DNA of 64,000 nt from positions 434,001 to 498,000 of the forward strand of contig CAWEDP010000003.1 in assembly GCA_963807925.1 (NCBI GenBank), in the 5' to 3' direction. Made by a program: the position numbers and the translations under genes. The notes under the pieces were generated by a model. The model did no database searches. It saw nothing but the letters and a program-made list of their open reading frames with translations, and was not told the DNA's origin. The DNA is from CAWEDP01 sp963807925. Its GTDB lineage: Bacteria; Acidobacteriota; Vicinamibacteria; Vicinamibacterales; CAVVIG01. Positions 46,475-55,756 of the stretch are shown here, in pieces. Every line of letters begins with the position of its first letter. Position 1 is the stretch's first letter.

Positions 46475-47266
46475 TCAGGCCCTGGCGAACACCATGCCGA
46501 AGCCCTGAACGCGCGGGCTGATCCCCAGCAGGCGAACGCCGTTCATCAGGCCGTGCGGCGTTGACGACACCACGGGCACGCCGATGCGCCGTTCGAGCGG
46601 CACGATCAAATCGAGCGTTCTCAGCGCGCCGCACGACACGACGAGGGCATCGGCGCGACCCGAGCCGGCATACGCATCGGTCCCCAGCTTGAAGAGAGCG
46701 TCCTCGGTGGCCGCGCCTTCGGGAATCCGCTCGTAGCCCAGTCCCATGGCTGAGGTCACCTGAAACCCGTGCTCCTCGAGGAACACCTTCAGGCGGCCGG
46801 TCACGGTGTCGGTGTACGCCGTCGCCACCGCCACGCGGCGCGCCTCGACCGTCTTCAGGCCGTCTATCAAGCCGTTGCTCTGTGTCGTCGCCGGCAGACC
46901 GGTGGCTTCCCTGACCTTGCGGATCAACTCGTCGTGGAACTTCGCTCCCTTGTAGAACGTGAGTGACGAGCCGAACACCGAGATGGCCCTGACGCCCTGT
47001 TTGGCCAGCTCCTGCGCCGCCGGCAGGATGCGCGGAACCGCTTCGTCATACCCCTGGAGCGTCATTCCGCCGGGCAGCCCCACGCCATTGCCGAGGAAAC
47101 GGACGCCTCTCGGATAGAGGCGTACCGCGTCGGGCGGAACGGGGTAGTTGAGCGGCGGAAAGATCAGCCCGAGAGCCGGATCCTGCGCCAGCGCGAACGG
47201 CGCGACGCCCCGGAACGCCGACAGCCCGGCTCCTGCAACGATGAACTCGCGACGTGAGGTCTTCAT
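46475..47266 (-). CDS. Tat-exported arylmalonate decarboxylase/maleate isomerase-like protein
   Basis: A 263-residue protein from ATG 47266. The N-terminus carries a Tat-type signal (SRREFIVAGAGLSAF). The rest matches the AMDase/maleate isomerase/racemase superfamily: GMTLQGYDEAVPRILPAAQELA, SVFGSSLTFYKGAKF, ATGLPATTQSNG, VSCGALRTLDLI. The Cys in SCGALRTLD matches the catalytic Cys of arylmalonate decarboxylase; the second Cys used by racemases and maleate isomerases is replaced by Ser in GSSLTFY. The one-Cys pattern favours a decarboxylase-like reaction over racemisation. Export by Tat is unusual for the family. Confidence 0.8.
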   Translation of the reverse strand: MKTSRREFIVAGAGLSAFRGVAPFALAQDPALGLIFPPLNYPVPPDAVRLYPRGVRFLGNGVGLPGGMTLQGYDEAVPRILPAAQELAKQGVRAISVFGSSLTFYKGAKFHDELIRKVREATGLPATTQSNGLIDGLKTVEARRVAVATAYTDTVTGRLKVFLEEHGFQVTSAMGLGYERIPEGAATEDALFKLGTDAYAGSGRADALVVSCGALRTLDLIVPLERRIGVPVVSSTPHGLMNGVRLLGISPRVQGFGMVFARA

Positions 47267-47388
47267 TCGCGGACTATACGCTCGCCCTCCCGACGCGGTC
47301 AACGAAACGCCCCGTGTGCCGCCGCTGTGCGATATATTTCCCCGGCGTGTCCATCGCGCGACGCGAGCGTGGACAGGAAGGAGGCGTC

Positions 47389-48108
47389 ATGCGGCGCGGG
47401 CGATCGGTGACAGTCGCGTTTGTGGTTGCAGGTCTGGCCGTGCTCGGCGGTCTGGGACGGGCGCAGCAGGCGCCGGGCGGACGGGGCGTGGGACGGGCTG
47501 GTGGGCGGGGTGCCGCGGCGGAGCCGGCCGTGCGACCCGCCTTGCTGTTCAAAGAGGAGTGGAAACAGCCGCCGTACACCGGCGCGCTCGATGACGAGAA
47601 CCGGCGCGCGACGGCCGACGCCCTGACGAATCCGAGGCTGGAGCTCAGGCTGTACGGAACGGAGGCCCGGAACGTCGGCGTCTACAACCACGAGGGACGG
47701 TTCGATCTCTGGACCGGCGTCGTGGCTTCCCCGGTCGCGATCATGCTGAGAGACAAGAGCAGCTTCGTCGATCTCACCGGTCTGGCCAGGCTGCGCGCCA
47801 TCGTGCGCACGCTCGCCCTCCATACGATCAACCCGGTCGTGAAGCTGGCCGACGGCTCGTTTCTCGCCGGAAGCCGCGCCGTGGACACCGAAGGGGAGTT
47901 CATTCAGACCGAGGTGGCATTCGGCGGGATGCGCTGGCACAAGCTGGATCCGCAGAAGGTCGTCACGACCGTCGAAGTGAAGAACCCGGACCTGGCGAAG
48001 GTGGACGAGGTGGGCTTTGCGGACCTCTCACCAGGAGGCGGCCATGGCATCGCCGGCGCGTTCAACCTGTCGACCGTGGAGCTGTACGCTCGCGCAGTGC
48101 CCCGGTAG
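47389..48108 (+). CDS. Secreted protein of unknown function
   Basis: A 239-residue exported protein from ATG 47389, behind AGGAGG. Signal peptide (SVTVAFVVAGLAVLGGLGRAQQ) and a Gly/Arg-rich linker precede a strand-rich domain (PALLFKEEWKQPPYTG, LELRLYGTEARNVGVYNHEGRFDLWTG, FNLSTVELYARAV). It looks like a concanavalin-type or DUF1080-like beta-sandwich, but the exact family is not clear. It is divergent from the racemase-like gene. Confidence 0.72.
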   Translation: MRRGRSVTVAFVVAGLAVLGGLGRAQQAPGGRGVGRAGGRGAAAEPAVRPALLFKEEWKQPPYTGALDDENRRATADALTNPRLELRLYGTEARNVGVYNHEGRFDLWTGVVASPVAIMLRDKSSFVDLTGLARLRAIVRTLALHTINPVVKLADGSFLAGSRAVDTEGEFIQTEVAFGGMRWHKLDPQKVVTTVEVKNPDLAKVDEVGFADLSPGGGHGIAGAFNLSTVELYARAVPR

Positions 48109-48135
48109 CATCCCGGGGCTCGGACTCGGCGACGG

Positions 48136-49134
48136 TCACGGGACGAGGACCGCCGTGCCCTCCACGCGGCCGCTTCGCAGATCGCTCAATGCCCGGTTCG
48201 CTTCGGCGAGCTGGTACACCCGCACGTGCATCCTGATCGGCACGCGCGCCGCGAGCGCGAGAAAGTCGCGCGCGTCCTGACGGGTGAGGTTGGCCACCGA
48301 TCGCACCACGCGCTCCTGCCACAGCAGCCGATAGGGAAACGCCGGGATGTCGCTCATGTGAATCCCGGCGCAGACGACGACGCCGCCAGGCACCGTGCGG
48401 GAGAGCGCTTCGGGGACGAGGCGGCCGACCGGCGCGAAGATGATTGCCGCGTCGAGCGGTTCGGGGGGCGCCTCGGTCGAGGCGCCGGCCCAGCGAACGC
48501 CGAGCCGCCGCGCGAAATCCTGCGCCGCCGTGTCGCCGGGCGAGGTGAACGCGTAGACGTCGCGGCCGTCGTGGGCGGCGACCTGCGCGATGATGTGCGC
48601 GGCCGCGCCGAACCCGTACAAGCCCAAGCGACGCGGGTCGCCGGCCATCCGGTACGACCGGTAGCCGATGAGGCCGGCACAGAGGAGCGGCGCCGCCTCG
48701 GCGTCAGCGTACCCGCCGGGAAGCTTGAACGTGTACCGGGCGTCGGCCGCCGCATATTCGGCGTACCCGCCGTCGATTTGGTAGCCGGTGAAACGCGCGT
48801 TCGGGCACAGATTCTCGCGCCCGCTCACGCAGTACCGGCACCGGCCGCACGACCAGCCAAGCCATGGAATGCCGACGCGATCGCCGACCGCCAGGTCGAT
48901 CATCGCGCCGCCGACCCGTTCCACGGTGCCGACGATCTCGTGCCCCGGGACGATCGGCACGACTGGCGGCGGCAGCTCGCCGTCCACGACGTGGAGATCG
49001 GTGCGGCAGACGGCGCACGCATGGACGCGCACCAGGACCTGGTCGCCCGAAGGCACCGGAATATCGCGTTCCTGCGGCTCGAGCGCGCCGGCCCCGGACC
49101 GAGTGAGCGCCATCGCGCGCATGATGCCAATCAT
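48136..49134 (-). CDS. Zinc-dependent alcohol dehydrogenase family protein
   Basis: A 332-residue MDR enzyme. Catalytic zinc ligands: CAVCRTDLH (Cys), GHEIVG (His/Glu), with the structural zinc loop CGRCRYC...ENLC complete. The Rossmann part contains LYGFGAAAHI, in place of the usual GxGxxG. It lacks a nearby partner gene. Probably oxidises an alcohol or reduces an aldehyde with NAD(P). The start could be 49134 or ATG 49122; neither has a strong ribosome binding site. Confidence 0.9.
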   Translation of the reverse strand: MIGIMRAMALTRSGAGALEPQERDIPVPSGDQVLVRVHACAVCRTDLHVVDGELPPPVVPIVPGHEIVGTVERVGGAMIDLAVGDRVGIPWLGWSCGRCRYCVSGRENLCPNARFTGYQIDGGYAEYAAADARYTFKLPGGYADAEAAPLLCAGLIGYRSYRMAGDPRRLGLYGFGAAAHIIAQVAAHDGRDVYAFTSPGDTAAQDFARRLGVRWAGASTEAPPEPLDAAIIFAPVGRLVPEALSRTVPGGVVVCAGIHMSDIPAFPYRLLWQERVVRSVANLTRQDARDFLALAARVPIRMHVRVYQLAEANRALSDLRSGRVEGTAVLVP

Positions 49135-49190
49135 CGTACGACGTTTTGGCGTCAGCGTGCCGCCGGCAGCGGTGGGCGGCGCGGTGGGAC

Positions 49191-51410
49191 TCAGCGTGCC
49201 TGCGCCAGGACCGTGAGCGTCGGATCGCCGTGGAAGAGCCGCCGCGCCTCGGATCGGAGCGCGTCGGCGCGGCGGAACTCGAACGCGGCGGTCCACACGC
49301 GGGCGGCCACTGCGTACCCCTCCGGCGTGTGCGCAATCGTGATGAGGTCCACGAGCGCGTGCTCCGCGTCCTCGGGGCGCCCTGCCGTGAGGTAGGCGGT
49401 CGCGAGGCCGGCGCGCGCGCGCAGGTTGCGCGGCGAGATGTCCAGCTCGGCGAGGTATTCGGCCGCCGCTTCGTCCCAGCGCTCGAGGTGGGCGAGCGTG
49501 TCCGCGAGGTAGAAGTGCACCTCGCCGAGGGCGACGTGCCGGGTTGCCGCCGCTCCCTCGGCCGCCCGCAGGCGATCCAGGGCCTCGTCGTATTGGCGTT
49601 GCGCATGGGCGATCAACCCGTCGACGAACGTGACGAGCGGAGCCGCCGTATCGCCCGGCGGGCCTGCCGCCGCGTGCTCGCGCGCGGCATCGAAATCGCG
49701 TCTCGCGACGGCGATTTTCGCCAGCAGCTCCCGGGCCGCGAGCTCGTCGCGTCCGGGCTCTCCGCGGACGAGCGTCAGCGCCGCGTCCGCATTGCGCCGC
49801 GCCTCGTCGAGTCGTCCCACGCGGTAGAGCGCGTCAGCGGCGGCGAGCAGCGCGTCGGGACGGTCGGGCGCCAGCGCCGCCGAACGCTCGTACGCGCGCG
49901 CGGCCTGATCGCCGCGGCCGGCGCGGAGGAGCACGTCGGCGAGCTGCCGCCATGGATCGGCGGCGGCCGTATGCTCGCGGGCCAGCCGCTGAAACAGGTC
50001 GATTGCCGGAATCAACCGATCGCTCGCGACGAGCGCCGCGCCCGCCCGATACGCCTCGAGGAGCGCCACGCGATCCTTGGGATCGGCCGGCTCCTCCTCT
50101 GGATTGAGCGTCGGGACGTGCGCGCTGACCGACCCGAGGGCCGCCAGGCGCTCGCGCTCGTCCTCGCGCACCGGGAGCGCGGGCGGGATGTCCGGCGCTC
50201 CCGCGACCATCCGGTCGAGGGCCGCACGCATGGCCCGCCGGACGCCGGGCTGACGCTCGGCGCGATTGTCGGTGTCGCGTGGGTCCCGATCGCGATCGTA
50301 GAGTTCCTCGCGCGGCGCCTTGACGAAGCGATAGCGTTGGTCGGTGAGCGACCAGATACCGCTCCAGCCGAAGTGATAGCGGCCCAACAGCGCTTCGGAA
50401 TAGACGGCGGCGGGCCGCAGCGGCCCGGATCCGTCGAGCAGCGCTTTCAGGGACCGTCCGCGCAGGTTGCCCGGAATGGGCGCCCTCGCGAGGTCGAGAA
50501 TCGTCGGCGCCAGATCGATCTGCTGCACGAGGTCGGCGATCCGGCGGCCGGCGCCGGCGCCGGCCGCCAGTTTGATCACGAGGGGCACGTGGACCACCTC
50601 GTCGTACAGAAAGAGGCCGTGCTCCTGCTCACCGTGATCGCCGAGCCCCTCGCCGTGATCCGACAGCAGCACGATCGTCGACTGGTCGTAGAGCTGGTGC
50701 GACTTCAGATAGCGAATCAGCCGCCCGACGATCTCGTCGGCGTAGGCGATCGTGCCGTCGTACGGCGCGTACCGCGCGTAGCGGATCGGCGGCGCGTAGG
50801 GTGCGTGCGGCTCGAACAGATGCAGGAACAGAAAGAGACGCCGCGACCGCTGCCGATCGAGCCACCGCTCGGCGATGGCTTCGCTCTCGCCCCCGTCGCG
50901 CCGCACGGCCGTCAGCGGGGTCCCGCCGATCGGTATCGGCATGTCGCCGTCGAAGAGCTCGAACCCGCGGCCGATGCCGGTCTCCTTCCGCAGCGCAAAT
51001 GACGACACGATGCCGGCCGTGGCGTACCCCCGCTCGCTCAGCATCTGCGGCAGCGTCCGCTCGTCGGCTTTCAACGCGAAGCCGACGTCGTCGCGCACGC
51101 CCGTCTCGAAGGGCAACCGGCCCGACAGAATGGACGCGTGCGCCGGCAGTGTCTGTGGCGCGTGCGCGTACGCGCGCTCGAACACCGTCCCGTCCGCGGC
51201 CAGCGCGTCAATCGCCGGCGTCTTGACCTTGCGGTAGCCGTAGGCGGGCAGATGGTCGGCGCGGAGCGTGTCGATCGAGATGAGCAGGATCGGACCGTTG
51301 ACCGGCGCGGACGCGCGCGCGTACCGCCACCCGCCGACCGCCGCCAACGCCGTCGCGATGGCGGCGAGCAGCAGGATGACGGTGAAGCGAAACGGCCGGG
51401 CCACAGGCAC
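49191..51410 (-). CDS. Membrane-anchored sulfatase-like hydrolase fused to TPRs
   Basis: A 739-residue protein. One N-terminal TM helix (FTVILLLAAIATALAAVGGW) is followed by an alkaline phosphatase/sulfatase fold (ILLISIDTLRADHLPAYGY; YAHAPQTLPAHASILSGRLP; LLSDHGEGLGDHGEQEHG), ending near residue 415, then TPR repeats to the end. The nucleophile position in the sulfatase C/S-x-P-x-R motif reads TLPAH, so a Thr takes the place of the Cys/Ser that becomes formylglycine. This points to a phosphotransfer- or phosphodiesterase-like enzyme rather than a true sulfatase; the metal ligands Asp and His are present. A TPR lipoprotein-like gene precedes it in transcription order by 27 bases. Confidence 0.88.
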   Translation of the reverse strand: MPVARPFRFTVILLLAAIATALAAVGGWRYARASAPVNGPILLISIDTLRADHLPAYGYRKVKTPAIDALAADGTVFERAYAHAPQTLPAHASILSGRLPFETGVRDDVGFALKADERTLPQMLSERGYATAGIVSSFALRKETGIGRGFELFDGDMPIPIGGTPLTAVRRDGGESEAIAERWLDRQRSRRLFLFLHLFEPHAPYAPPIRYARYAPYDGTIAYADEIVGRLIRYLKSHQLYDQSTIVLLSDHGEGLGDHGEQEHGLFLYDEVVHVPLVIKLAAGAGAGRRIADLVQQIDLAPTILDLARAPIPGNLRGRSLKALLDGSGPLRPAAVYSEALLGRYHFGWSGIWSLTDQRYRFVKAPREELYDRDRDPRDTDNRAERQPGVRRAMRAALDRMVAGAPDIPPALPVREDERERLAALGSVSAHVPTLNPEEEPADPKDRVALLEAYRAGAALVASDRLIPAIDLFQRLAREHTAAADPWRQLADVLLRAGRGDQAARAYERSAALAPDRPDALLAAADALYRVGRLDEARRNADAALTLVRGEPGRDELAARELLAKIAVARRDFDAAREHAAAGPPGDTAAPLVTFVDGLIAHAQRQYDEALDRLRAAEGAAATRHVALGEVHFYLADTLAHLERWDEAAAEYLAELDISPRNLRARAGLATAYLTAGRPEDAEHALVDLITIAHTPEGYAVAARVWTAAFEFRRADALRSEARRLFHGDPTLTVLAQAR

Positions 51411-51437
51411 CTGTCAGCGGAACGCGCGCACCGGGCC

Positions 51438-52385
51438 CTACCTGGCCAGCTGGGCGAGCGCGGCCTTGGCCTGCGCCGCGTCGGGCGAGGCGGGATCGAC
51501 GGCGAGCGCCTGCGTCAGCGCCCGCTCGGCCGTGTCGCGGTCGCCGCGTGCCAGCGAGAGTGTCCCGATCCGGTAGAGCGGCGTGCCCCAGGACGCGTCG
51601 GCGGCGGCCGCCTTCCTGTACCAGGCAATCGCCTCGTCGGTCTGATGGCTGGCGCTCTTCAACTCGGCAAGGTTGAAGAACACGTCCCGGCTGGTCGCGG
51701 GATCCTCGGCGGCCCGCGTCAGCAGCTGTTCTGCCGCGGCCGGATCGCCCTTGTCGCGGGTGGTGAGCGCCAGCCCGACCTGCGCCTTGCCGTTCCCGGG
51801 CTCGGCTTTCAACAGGTCGGTGTACGCGGCAATCGCGCGGTCGTAATCCTTCATCATCCGGTACGCCGCAGCGACCTGGAGGTTGACGACAGCGAGCGAC
51901 GGTGCGCTGCGGAGGATGCCGCGATAGATCTCGATCGCCTCGTCGTACTTCTGCTGCGCGAACAGCTTGTCCGCCGCCGCGAGCTGCTGCTGCAGATCCT
52001 TGGCCGAGACGCCTTCGACGCCGGCCGGCGGACGAACCACCGCCTTGGTCAGCGAGAACAGGAGCGGCGGCTGCGGCGTGCCGGTCCGCTGGATGCTGAG
52101 CTCGGCGAGCTGGGCCTGGAAGCCGGGCGCTTCGGCAGTGAACGACCAGTCGCCGCGCGCCAGGCCGATGATCGCGAACCGGCCTTTGTCGTCGGTGGCC
52201 GTGGTGAGCGTGGCCAGCGGCGCATCGGGATTCTCCGCGCGGATGGTGGCGCCTTTGAGGGGCTGACCGCTCTCATCGCGAACCATGCCCGACACCCGGG
52301 CCAGCTGCGCCGCCGCCGGCGCCGCCGTGGCCATCATCACGGTCGCCACCGCGACTGCGCGCATCGATCGAATGGCCACCTTCAT
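51438..52385 (-). CDS. Secreted carboxypeptidase-regulatory/TPR protein
   Basis: A 315-residue exported protein, ATG 52385 behind GGGGGACGAG. Signal peptide (VATVMMATAAPAAAQ); a carboxypeptidase-regulatory-like domain (VSGMVRDESGQPLKGATIRAE, GRFAIIGLARGDWSF) at residues ~30-105; then TPR repeats (YDEAIEIYRGILRSAPS, YDRAIAAYTDLLKAEPG) from ~135 to the end. Located 27 bases upstream of the sulfatase-TPR gene on the same strand; the two are probably an operon. Confidence 0.85.
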   Translation of the reverse strand: MKVAIRSMRAVAVATVMMATAAPAAAQLARVSGMVRDESGQPLKGATIRAENPDAPLATLTTATDDKGRFAIIGLARGDWSFTAEAPGFQAQLAELSIQRTGTPQPPLLFSLTKAVVRPPAGVEGVSAKDLQQQLAAADKLFAQQKYDEAIEIYRGILRSAPSLAVVNLQVAAAYRMMKDYDRAIAAYTDLLKAEPGNGKAQVGLALTTRDKGDPAAAEQLLTRAAEDPATSRDVFFNLAELKSASHQTDEAIAWYRKAAAADASWGTPLYRIGTLSLARGDRDTAERALTQALAVDPASPDAAQAKAALAQLAR

Positions 52386-52494
52386 CTCGTCCCCCTGGAG
52401 TGGCCAAGTATAGCGTGAGACGCACCAAGACGCGCGCCGGGCAGGACCACGGGCCTGGTGCCGTTCGGTCGAGACCGCGGCCCCTTCGGTGGTT

Positions 52495-52920
52495 TCAGAG
52501 CAACCAGGTCGGCTGGTAGAGCAGCACGTACACCAGCACGCCGGTGACCGACACGTACAGCCAGATCGGCAGCGTCCAGCGCGCAATCGCCCGGTGCCTC
52601 GCGTACCGCGCCTTCAATCCCCGCGACAGCGTCATGATGGCCAGCGGCAGGGTCGCCGCGGCGAGCGTCACGTGCGTCACGAGAATCGTGAAGTACAGCG
52701 GCCGCACGACGCCCTGGCGTGTGAAGCGGACCGATCCCACCTGGGCGTGGTAGACGATATAGCAGACCAGGAACAGCGACGAGGTGACGAACGCCGCCAT
52801 CATGACCCGGCGGTGATGGTCGATGCGCCGCGCCCGCATCAGCAGGTACCCGATCACCAGAAGGATGCCCGCGATCCCGTTCAGCGTGGCGTTGACGGCC
52901 GGCAGATCCTGAACGGTCAC
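52495..52920 (-). CDS. DUF420 membrane protein (oxidase assembly-associated)
   Basis: A 141-residue membrane protein starting at GTG 52920, which overlaps the ctaB stop as GTGA. Four to five TM helices with conserved His: NATLNGIAGILLVIGYLLMRARRIDHHRRVMM, VCYIVYHAQVG, ILVTHVTLAAATLPL, RHRAIARWTLPIWLYVSVTGVLVYVLLY. DUF420 proteins accompany haem A synthesis and haem-copper oxidase genes. Translationally coupled to ctaB. Confidence 0.9.
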   Translation of the reverse strand: MTVQDLPAVNATLNGIAGILLVIGYLLMRARRIDHHRRVMMAAFVTSSLFLVCYIVYHAQVGSVRFTRQGVVRPLYFTILVTHVTLAAATLPLAIMTLSRGLKARYARHRAIARWTLPIWLYVSVTGVLVYVLLYQPTWLL

Positions 52921-53825
52921 TGTTTGTCCCAGATCATCGCAACCCACAGGAGTGGCAGATACACGATCGAGGACAGGAAGAGCGCGCGGGCCGTGCGGTC
53001 GGTACGCGAGACGGCGAACCGGACGGCCACGACCGCGAGCGCCGCGCCGAGCGCCGCGGCTACCAGTCCATATGGAGAGCCGCCGAGGCCGATGAGCCGC
53101 GGCGCGAGGCTGACCGGCAGCAGGAGCAGCGCGTAGACCACCGCCTGGCGGCCGGTTCTCCGGCCGTCCGGTTCGATCACGGGCAGCATCGGGAACCCCG
53201 CCTTGCCGTAATCGTCGCGATAGATCCACGCGATGGCCATGAAGTGCGGAATCTGCCACAAGAAGACGATCGCGAAGAGCACCGCGCCGCCGAGCGACAC
53301 CGATCCGTGCGCCGCGCTCCATCCGATGAGCGGCGGCAACGCGCCGGGCACGGCGCCCACCAGTGTCGCCGCCGGTGAGCGCCGTTTCATCGGCGTGTAG
53401 ACGATCAGGTAGACGGCGAGCGTCGCCGCAGCGAGCCCGAATGCCAGGAGGTTGGCGAGGGCGGCGAGCAGCCCCAGCCCGACCAGCGACAGCGTGACGC
53501 CGAAGCGCCGCGCGTCCTCGGACGACACGCGTCCGTCGGGCAGCGGCCGCATGCGCGTGCGCCGCATCAGCCGATCGGTGTCCCGCTCGTACACCTGATT
53601 GAGGACCGCGGCCCCGGCGGCGACCAGCGCCGTGCCCGCCACGGCCCAGGCCATCGCCGCCGGATCCAGCATGGAACCGGCGCCGAGATAGTAGCCGGCC
53701 GCGCTCGAGGCGACGACCAGAAAGTTCAGGCGCGGCTTGGTGAGCGCGACGTAATCGGCGAGGCGCGCCTGCGCGCGCGACAGGGCGAGCGAGAGCGGCG
53801 CCGGGTTCGCGCGCGCGTCCTTCAT
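52917..53825 (-). CDS. ctaB: Protohaem IX farnesyltransferase (haem O synthase)
   Basis: A 302-residue UbiA-type prenyltransferase from ATG 53825, whose ATG overlaps the ctaA stop (ATGA). Diagnostic motifs: TKPRLNFLVV, the first Asp-rich motif NQVYERDTDRLMRRTRMRPLP, YTPMKRRSPAATLVGAVPGALPPLIGW and the second motif region WIYRDDYGKAGFPMLP. It adds farnesyl to haem B to make haem O for haem-copper oxidases. Part of ctaA-ctaB-DUF420. Confidence 0.96.
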   Translation of the reverse strand: MKDARANPAPLSLALSRAQARLADYVALTKPRLNFLVVASSAAGYYLGAGSMLDPAAMAWAVAGTALVAAGAAVLNQVYERDTDRLMRRTRMRPLPDGRVSSEDARRFGVTLSLVGLGLLAALANLLAFGLAAATLAVYLIVYTPMKRRSPAATLVGAVPGALPPLIGWSAAHGSVSLGGAVLFAIVFLWQIPHFMAIAWIYRDDYGKAGFPMLPVIEPDGRRTGRQAVVYALLLLPVSLAPRLIGLGGSPYGLVAAALGAALAVVAVRFAVSRTDRTARALFLSSIVYLPLLWVAMIWDKQ

Positions 53826-54886
53826 GCGCGCGCCCGGTCGAGGACGGGACGACCGGGCGCGCCGGTCGCGTGTGCCGGACGCGGGCGCTCGACGCCCGGA
53901 CCTGCGAGCGCCGGTTCGGGAAACGCGTCGCGCCAGCTTCGCAGCGCGAGCACCAGCGATGTCGTCAGCACCAGCGCGCCGCACACCACATGGACGCTGT
54001 TGATCCAGGGATTCAGGCGCGAGAGGACCGTCAGGGCACCGAGCGTCACCTGCGTGGTCACGAGCGCCGCCAGCAGCGCGGCCGGCCGCGTCAGCTCCCG
54101 CCGCCGCCGCGCGCGCGCGCGCACGGTCCAGCAGGTCGCCGCCACGGCGCCCACGACCGCCAGGGCGCCGACTCGATGAGCGAAATGAACGGCGATCCCT
54201 GCGTTCCAGAGGGGCGGCAGCAGCCGGCCGAACATCAGCGGAAAGTCGGGAATCGCCAGTCCTGCGCCGGTGTGCCTCATCGTCGCGCCGATGAGGATTT
54301 GCGTGTAGATCCCGGCGGTCGTCACGGTGGCGAGCGTTCGGACATTCCTGCCCGGCCGGGGACTCGCACCCTCAGCCCCGCTGGCCCCGGTCGCGTGGAG
54401 GTCCGCAGGCGGGTCCGCCGGGGCCCGGTACCCGCTGATCCACCCTGGTGAGGTGAAGAGCGCAATCGACACCACGAGGCAGAAGAAGATTTCGGCCAGC
54501 CCCGCGTGGGCCGTGGAGATCGGCGCGGGCAGGAAGAACAGGACGGTGAGGCCACCGAGCACGCCCTGGGCGATCACGGCGCCCAAGGCGGCCACCGCGA
54601 GCCACCGGAGCCATCGCCGCGGCTCGGCGGCCCACACCCACCCCGCGAGCATGATCGTGAGAAAGCCGACCGAGCTGGCGATCAGGCGATGACCGTGCTC
54701 GTAGAGGATGTTCGCCACCCACATGGACGGCGGGAACGTGAACATGTTCCAGCCGTAGCTGGTCGGCCAGTCGGGCACCGACAGACCGGCGCCGTGGCTC
54801 GTCACGAGGCTGCCGGCGAGAATCAGCAGGACCGTGCAGCCGGCAACGAAGGTCGCGAACTTGTGGAGCATCTTTTCGGCGAGCAA
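53822..54886 (-). CDS. ctaA: Haem A synthase
   Basis: A 354-residue membrane protein with eight TM helices. Haem-ligand motifs: YEHGHRLIASSVGF near residue 60, TAHAGLAEIFF, HFAHRVGAL and SVHVVCGALVL. The N-terminal GAGLSVPDWPTSYG and the repeated GAGLAIPDFPLMFG are typical. It oxidises the haem O methyl group to make haem A. The C-terminal 45 residues are a Pro/Arg-rich extension. The gene lies 13 bases after the cupredoxin-like lipoprotein. No oxidase subunit genes are in the window. Confidence 0.95.
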   Translation of the reverse strand: MLAEKMLHKFATFVAGCTVLLILAGSLVTSHGAGLSVPDWPTSYGWNMFTFPPSMWVANILYEHGHRLIASSVGFLTIMLAGWVWAAEPRRWLRWLAVAALGAVIAQGVLGGLTVLFFLPAPISTAHAGLAEIFFCLVVSIALFTSPGWISGYRAPADPPADLHATGASGAEGASPRPGRNVRTLATVTTAGIYTQILIGATMRHTGAGLAIPDFPLMFGRLLPPLWNAGIAVHFAHRVGALAVVGAVAATCWTVRARARRRRELTRPAALLAALVTTQVTLGALTVLSRLNPWINSVHVVCGALVLTTSLVLALRSWRDAFPEPALAGPGVERPRPAHATGAPGRPVLDRARA

Positions 54887-54899
54887 TCTCGAGGCGCGA

Positions 54900-55670
54900 T
54901 CAATCCGCGGGCGTCGCGCCGGCCGGGGCCTTGAAGGTGAAGTTGACGTCCTTGGTTTCCTTCTGGCCGACGGTGACGCTCTCGGTCATCGGTCCCATTC
55001 TCTCGTGCCACGCTTCGATCGTGTAGGTGCCGGGCGGCAGCCCCTTCAGCTCGTACGCGCCGTTCTGGTCGGTCACCGCGAAGTACGGATGATCGAGGAC
55101 GCCGACGTAGGCGTTCATCCAGCCGTGCACGTCGCACTTGAACGGCACCATCACCTCTTTGGCCGTGAAGACGTGCTCCATCTTCATGCCCTGGAGCGGC
55201 TGCCCGTTGTTGAACTCGGCGTTCGCTTTCGGCAGCGCGTGGATGTTGTGCAGCGTCGGATCGCTGTTGATGATTTCGAGCTTCTGGCCGACGCGCATCC
55301 CGAACACGTGCGGATGATAGCGGCAGTTCATCTGGTCGATTTTCGCCGGCTCGGTCGGGACGTCGAACACGTAGTTGCCGAGGCCGTCCTTCACGTAGAC
55401 GAACACGTTGGCGAGCTTGCCGTCGTTGACCTCGTAGGTCTCCTGGAACTGCGGCGTGGTGTTTTCCTTCACGCAGACGGGATCCGCGTTCATCCTGATC
55501 GGCTCGTTCTTCGGCGGGGTGCCTTCGAGCATCACGACGCCCTTGATGTCACTCGCCGTCGCCGCGTCCACCCTCTGGCCCGCAGCCGCCCCGGCCGGCG
55601 CGGACGGCTCCTGCGACGTGCTCTGGTTGCCGCCGCCGCAGGCGATCGTCGCGATCAATGCGAGACCCAA
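54900..55670 (-). CDS. Cupredoxin-like lipoprotein, signal peptide probably frameshifted
   Basis: The open frame starts at TTG 55670 and gives 256 residues. It has a lipobox (LALIATIAC), a linker, then a plastocyanin-like domain (EIINSDPTLHNIHALPK near 130; VPFKCDVHGWMNAYVGVLDHPYF near 175; these hold the His, Cys, His and Met-type copper ligands) and a carboxypeptidase-regulatory-like C-terminus (YELKGLPPGTYTIEAWHE). A better start, ATG 55701 after AGGAGA, reads MQLRNVWVRYLG and then joins the main frame if one base near 55671 is removed, giving a complete lipoprotein signal. It is first in the haem A operon and may carry electrons or copper for oxidase assembly (inference). Confidence 0.85.
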   Translation of the reverse strand: MGLALIATIACGGGNQSTSQEPSAPAGAAAGQRVDAATASDIKGVVMLEGTPPKNEPIRMNADPVCVKENTTPQFQETYEVNDGKLANVFVYVKDGLGNYVFDVPTEPAKIDQMNCRYHPHVFGMRVGQKLEIINSDPTLHNIHALPKANAEFNNGQPLQGMKMEHVFTAKEVMVPFKCDVHGWMNAYVGVLDHPYFAVTDQNGAYELKGLPPGTYTIEAWHERMGPMTESVTVGQKETKDVNFTFKAPAGATPAD

Positions 55671-55756
55671 GGTACCTGACCCAGACGTTTCGTAGCTGCA
55701 TTGAAGTCTCCTGATGACGGTATTGGTTGAATAAGGACCCGGCTTTCAATATTACC

